Below are positions 60,410 through 64,000 of a DNA stretch of 64,000 bases, piece after piece. A model generated the notes under the pieces. It was not told the DNA's origin. It made no database searches and saw only the letters and a list, made by a program, of their open reading frames with translations. Source of the stretch: Phyllobacterium calauticae (GTDB taxonomy: Bacteria > Pseudomonadota > Alphaproteobacteria > Rhizobiales > Rhizobiaceae); contig NZ_JAGENB010000003.1 of the NCBI RefSeq assembly GCF_019991125.1, positions 62,001-126,000 on the forward strand, given 5' to 3'. The first letter of the stretch is position 1. Each line of letters begins with the position of its first letter. The position numbers were made by a program, and so were the translations under genes.

Positions 60410-61650
60410 CAGGATACTCCAAGCGTGGCGTAGAGATCGACCATGCGGTCGCGATAGGCAGCCGCCGAGAAGTCGCGGGCGATCCACTCGCGGCCATTCA
60501 TGCCCATGCGCGAACGGGCGGCAGCGGTCAGGTCCGCCATGGCACCGATGGCACGCGCCAGGTCATCCGCATCGCCGGCAATGGCAGTCATGCCTGTTTC
60601 GCCCTCGCGGATCATTTCCGGAATGCCGCCGATCGCCGCGCCAATGACCGGCCGGCCGAGCGCATAGGCTTCCAAGATGCTGACCGGCGCGTTTTCATAC
60701 CATTCGGAGGGCAACACCAATGCCCTGGCTTCGCCGATCAGGCGGCGCAGATTGCCGCCCGAGACATATCCGGCGAACGTGACATCCGCACCCAGCTCCG
60801 CAACGAGGGCCTTGAGCATGGCCTCGTCCGGGCCGGTTCCGGCAATCACCAGCCGATGTTTTGCCAGCGCCGCGGCGCGGATCAGGGTAACCAGCCCCTT
60901 CTCCGGCGCGAGACGTCCGGCAAAGACGAAATAGTCGCCTTCGCTCCAGCCGGTGGCGAATTCCTGCGTATCGACAAAATTCGGGATATAGACCAGCTGT
61001 TCCGCTGGCCAGCCCCATTCGATCAGCTTCTCGCGGTAGAACCGGCTCGGCACCACGAACCTGTCGACCTTGTTCCGGTAAAGCCCCAACCCGCGATGCA
61101 CGATGGTCTCCAGGAACACCAGGCCGCTGAGGACAAGTGAGCCCTTGATGCAGCGGTGCCGCACGACATTGTAGATCCGGCCGCCGCGGCACTCCTCGCA
61201 GACATGCCCGTCAACCAGCATCTTGTAGGCGGGACAGGCCAGCTTCAGGTCATGCACCGTCATCACGGTCGGAATGCCTGCCTTTTTCAGCGTGGCAAAG
61301 ATCGAGGGCGAGAGGTGATGATAGACATTGTGCGCGTGGGCGATGTCGGGCCGGGCCTGCTCGATCAGCGCTTCGATGCTGCGCTGCGCTTCGAAGGAGT
61401 AGATGATCTTGCCGGCCTGGGCGACTTTGGTCAAAAGGCTGCTTTCCCGCCCATACTCGATTTCAGAGACAAAATGCTCCGACCAGGCAGAGGCATCATT
61501 GTCCGGATGCTGCATGGCAAAGGGAATGACCTCCCAGCCGATCTCGGAAAAGAGCTGCATGTGCTCGAGGAATATCGCTTCGGCGCCGCCGCGCCGATAG
61601 AAATAATTGTTGATCGCGAGCAGGCGCTTCGACGGGGTGGAGGCGTTCAC
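60409..61650 (-). CDS. Family 4 glycosyltransferase
   Basis: A 413-residue GT-B glycosyltransferase starting with GTG at 61650, overlapping the deacetylase stop (GTGA). It has NNYFYRRGGAEAIFLEHM near the start, a cysteine cluster (CPAYKMLVDGHVCEECRGG) seen in a subset of these enzymes, and the donor-binding block LVLPSEWYENAPVSILEAYA (E-x7-E). The frame is open to 61842 but those residues are antisense-like. It is in the same operon as the deacetylase and the membrane protein upstream. Confidence 0.85.
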   Translation of the reverse strand: MNASTPSKRLLAINNYFYRRGGAEAIFLEHMQLFSEIGWEVIPFAMQHPDNDASAWSEHFVSEIEYGRESSLLTKVAQAGKIIYSFEAQRSIEALIEQARPDIAHAHNVYHHLSPSIFATLKKAGIPTVMTVHDLKLACPAYKMLVDGHVCEECRGGRIYNVVRHRCIKGSLVLSGLVFLETIVHRGLGLYRNKVDRFVVPSRFYREKLIEWGWPAEQLVYIPNFVDTQEFATGWSEGDYFVFAGRLAPEKGLVTLIRAAALAKHRLVIAGTGPDEAMLKALVAELGADVTFAGYVSGGNLRRLIGEARALVLPSEWYENAPVSILEAYALGRPVIGAAIGGIPEMIREGETGMTAIAGDADDLARAIGAMADLTAAARSRMGMNGREWIARDFSAAAYRDRMVDLYATLGVS

Positions 61651-62423
61651 GACGGATGCCTCCCCGCGCTGAATTGTTCCAGCGCATCCCGCACCGGCAG
61701 GACCGTGCATCCCAGTGCCAGTGTATGGGCGACGAGGCGTTCGAACGTCTCCGCCGTGCACCCGAAATCCGTCGGCTGCGGCGCGATATCGTGGGTGAAA
61801 AAGATAAGCCAGCCAGGCTCCGCGATCAAATGATCGATCCAATGGGTCAGGTCGCGCGCATGGCTTTCCGGCTGGCGGATTTCCACGCCCCAGAGAAAGG
61901 CCGGATTGACGGCGCCGCGATTGATGCGTTCGCCGCCGGCACGGCAGGTTTCGAAACGGCTGCCGAAAATGCCGCGCCCCCAGAACGAACCGGCATTGTA
62001 GGGATAGGCGAAATTGCGGCGGCGCTCCTGCGGTGCAACACTGTCGAGATAGGCCTTGTTCCGCTGCAGGTCCGCGGCAAGCCGCCGGTTGCCCATGTGA
62101 GACACCTTCGTGTGGGAAAAGGTATGGCAGCCGATCTCATGCCCCTGCTGCGCCAGGGCTCGGCATCCCTCGCGGGAAATCAGCCTACGCCCGGGTTCAA
62201 TCTGTCCTTCCAGCGATCCGGCGATATAGAACGTGCCGCGGACGCCATGGTCCTCGAGTATGCGTGCACCGTTGGTCAGCGCCGTATCTGGCACGTCATC
62301 GAAGGTGAAGGACACGACCGGTCGCGATACGGGTATGTTAAGGCGCGGTCCGGGCATCCGGCGCATCAGCCTGTCGGTGATGCGGTCCGACCAATAATCC
62401 AGTTTTTTCAGAATGTCAGGCAT
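61647..62423 (-). CDS. Polysaccharide deacetylase (NodB-type)
   Basis: A 258-residue carbohydrate esterase family 4 enzyme that removes acetyl groups from amino sugars. The NodB fold is shown by VVSFTFDDVPDTAL (metal Asp pair), HEIGCHTFSHTKVSH (His-x-x-x-His-type ligand), and RRNFAYPYNAGSFWG. No signal peptide is visible, so it acts in the cytoplasm or from the inner face, as some exopolysaccharide operons have. It overlaps the Wzy-like gene by eight bases at its start and the glycosyltransferase by four at its end. Confidence 0.85.
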   Translation of the reverse strand: MPDILKKLDYWSDRITDRLMRRMPGPRLNIPVSRPVVSFTFDDVPDTALTNGARILEDHGVRGTFYIAGSLEGQIEPGRRLISREGCRALAQQGHEIGCHTFSHTKVSHMGNRRLAADLQRNKAYLDSVAPQERRRNFAYPYNAGSFWGRGIFGSRFETCRAGGERINRGAVNPAFLWGVEIRQPESHARDLTHWIDHLIAEPGWLIFFTHDIAPQPTDFGCTAETFERLVAHTLALGCTVLPVRDALEQFSAGRHPS

Positions 62424-63744
62424 GGGCGACCGTCAATCTACCTTGTGAAGGTGTTGGGCTGACAATGCTGGCATTTGCTTGCAGGCGCAGGCCGAACACG
62501 GCGAACAGGAATGCGAACCATAACGGGCTGCCGCTCTGGAAGAACATGCTTTCCACGCAGGCTGTGTAGATCCCGTACAGCCAGACGCGAACAAAAAGCC
62601 GTGTGAGGGCGGGATTGTTGGCGGCTCTATCTGCCCTGCCTATGTCGCGCAGCGGCAGAAAAAGCAACCATATAAGCGTGAGAACCAGCCCCGGTATCCC
62701 GGTTGTCAAAAGCGTGTCGAGATAGCCGTTATGGCCGTTATAGGCGGCAACGGCCCACGTCTCGACATTGCCGCCGCTGTAGACCAGCTCCTCGGTTTGC
62801 CAGAACGACTGGAATCCATAGCCGGTAAAGGGCTTTTGGGCGATGGCGGAAAAGGCGAAACGCCAGATGTCCGTCCGGTTGGTAAAGGTGGCATCGATGC
62901 CGGCGGCAGTGATGAGGGATCGTATCGGTTCGAACACCGCCGATCCCACGGCAAGAATGTTGAACATTGCAATCCCGGCAATGCCGATCAGCGCCCGCGT
63001 CCACTTCCAGCGCTCGAATATCCAGGCAAGGATGAGAACACCCGGCAATGCGGCGGTGGATGTCTTGCCGCCGGTGTGCAGCAGAAACACCACCGAGAGG
63101 ACAATGATGGCGATACCAGCCAGTCTCTGGCCTGCGCTATGGACGAACAGTCCGAAGAACACTGCCATCACCATGACGGCCGCCGCGACGTTCTTGTGGG
63201 GAAATTGACCACGCCAGAAACCCGCATTCATCGGCTCGCGGATTTCCGATGCCTGGTGAATGGCCCGTGTGGGAAGGGCGATCACGCCAAAATAGGCAAA
63301 GCCCAGCATGATGAGCGTCGCCAGGCCAAGCAGCTTGCCAAAATGCCGGTCGGACTGCGGCAGCAGCAGGAAGACACTGGCGTTCACGCAAACCAGAATG
63401 GCAAGGACGATGCGTTTGAGGGCGATATCGGGATGCGCGGACAGTGCGGAGACCAGAATGAACCAGGCGAACAGCAGGACGAGCAGCCCGCGCGGCTGCA
63501 TGATCGTCCGGCGCAGGGGGCTGCTCAACCCGAAGGCGATCAATCCTGCCGAGAGAACCAGCGTAACAAGCTGATTGACCACGTTGGAGTTTCCAGCGCT
63601 CGGATCGACCGAAGCCGCGCCCGTCAGATCGACATAGGGTGTGGTGGTGATCCAGAAAAACAGGAAAATCGCCACGAACAGCAATGCGCCGACACCACCC
63701 GCTGCGGAGGTCGTGGGCGCAGTTCTGGTTTCGATTGTTCCCAT
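62416..63744 (-). CDS. O-antigen ligase/Wzy-like polysaccharide polymerase
   Basis: A 442-residue membrane protein with about eleven helices. It has the Wzy_C-type large loop (residues 270-340) with FTGYGFQSFWQTEE and HNGYLDTLLTTGIPGLVL, the typical H-N-x-Y region. It would join repeat units of an exopolysaccharide in the periplasm. It overlaps the deacetylase start by eight bases and follows a Wzz/GumC-like gene, as in other polymer operons. Confidence 0.82.
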   Translation of the reverse strand: MGTIETRTAPTTSAAGGVGALLFVAIFLFFWITTTPYVDLTGAASVDPSAGNSNVVNQLVTLVLSAGLIAFGLSSPLRRTIMQPRGLLVLLFAWFILVSALSAHPDIALKRIVLAILVCVNASVFLLLPQSDRHFGKLLGLATLIMLGFAYFGVIALPTRAIHQASEIREPMNAGFWRGQFPHKNVAAAVMVMAVFFGLFVHSAGQRLAGIAIIVLSVVFLLHTGGKTSTAALPGVLILAWIFERWKWTRALIGIAGIAMFNILAVGSAVFEPIRSLITAAGIDATFTNRTDIWRFAFSAIAQKPFTGYGFQSFWQTEELVYSGGNVETWAVAAYNGHNGYLDTLLTTGIPGLVLTLIWLLFLPLRDIGRADRAANNPALTRLFVRVWLYGIYTACVESMFFQSGSPLWFAFLFAVFGLRLQANASIVSPTPSQGRLTVAHA

Positions 63745-63761
63745 AAAAGAACGTATCCTGC

Positions 63762-64000
63762 TTAACTGTTCTTCGCCTTGCGCTCGGCGCGCATGACCCC
63801 AAGCAGGCCGGTGGCGATGGCAAGGCAGGCGCCCAGGCCCAATCCGGCAAATGTTCCGCCGGCGGCAAGCAACGCCGTGCGCGGCGGCCAGCTGCGGCGC
63901 AGGGGCGGTATTGCGGACGAGATCACCCGGATATTGGTGCTGTTGAGTTGCTGGCGCTCCGTCGTTTCACCGGCGCGCGTCAGGAAGGTCTGGTAGATGG
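63762..64000 (-). CDS. Wzz/GumC-like chain-length protein, C-terminal part
   Basis: The frame is open to base 64,000, so the gene continues beyond the window. The visible 78 residues start with YQTFLTRAGETTERQQLNST and NIRVISSAIPP, the typical end of the periplasmic part in GumC/ExoP/Wzc proteins, followed by one membrane helix (LLAAGGTFAGLGLGACLAIA) and a short basic tail ending KAKNS. No tyrosine-kinase domain follows the helix, so it is the co-polymerase without kinase or a split type. Confidence 0.75.
   Translation of the reverse strand, partial: IYQTFLTRAGETTERQQLNSTNIRVISSAIPPLRRSWPPRTALLAAGGTFAGLGLGACLAIATGLLGVMRAERKAKNS

Noticed and set aside
1-64000. CRISPR arrays
   Set aside because: No regularly spaced direct repeats with unique spacers were seen; the only tandem repeats are the three hairpins at 22.5 kb and the iterons at 56.5 kb.

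Overview
This looks like a stretch of chromosome from an alphaproteobacterium of the order Hyphomicrobiales (Rhizobiales), closest in gene content and order to the Brucellaceae/Phyllobacteriaceae side of the order. The reasons are the cobS-cobT pair behind a J-domain gene, the aroK-aroB-CorC cluster beside xerD, the DUF2125-tyrC-hisC/metX-metW arrangement, the DUF1127 gene followed by CCUCCUCCC hairpins, and the high-GC codon use. No database search was possible; family calls rest on motifs and remembered family sequences.

Region 1 (1-33.6 kb) is core chromosome. It holds amino-acid synthesis (tyrC, hisC, metX, metW), methylglyoxal detoxification (gloB), rpmB, a queuosine-precursor transporter, aerobic cobalamin cobaltochelatase (cobS, cobT), a J-domain protein, bolA, a CNNM/CBS protein, aroB and aroK, xerD, accA and a tRNA-Arg(ACG). 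Next come a P-loop sulfotransferase-like protein, a DUF1127 protein with three tandem CCTCCTCCC-loop hairpins (a 'cuckoo'/CcsR-type sRNA array), and a quinone/aromatic-stress locus: a ring-cleavage VOC protein fused to an alpha/beta hydrolase, a second VOC protein and a LysR regulator. HU, GNAT, SRPBCC, YafK-type and TusA genes, a metal-chaperone GTPase, a D,D-carboxypeptidase and an M20 amidohydrolase follow. A 125-bp palindromic intergenic element sits beside the GTPase gene.

Region 2 (33,674-59,245) is an integrated element of about 25.5 kb. Its left edge is the 3' part of a complete tRNA-Arg(CCT); an identical 45-bp copy marks the right edge next to a tyrosine integrase. Probable integrase arm sites lie inside both ends. 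The left half looks like a defence cargo: an HTH/coiled-coil protein, a Myb/SANT-like small protein, an OLD-type ATPase/TOPRIM protein with a membrane protein behind it, an XRE-ImmA/IrrE pair and a 1,295-residue protein with an Mrr-like nuclease end and a STAND-like NTPase core (AVAST-like). The right half looks like a phage or satellite core: an orphan tail tape-measure-like gene, small phage genes, a HerA/DUF853 ATPase, an O-like replication protein with candidate iterons inside its gene, a possible helicase loader, an excisionase-like protein, an Arc-like repressor facing it across three matching operator palindromes, and the integrase. No capsid, portal, terminase or lysis genes are visible.

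Region 3 (59.2-64 kb) returns to the chromosome with part of an exopolysaccharide operon on the minus strand: a Wzz/GumC-like protein (cut by the window edge), a Wzy/ligase-like membrane protein, a polysaccharide deacetylase and two family-4 glycosyltransferases, tightly overlapped. The strongest leads are the cuckoo sRNA array, the AVAST-like gene, and the compact element that carries one tape-measure gene, a probable internal origin and a three-operator switch.
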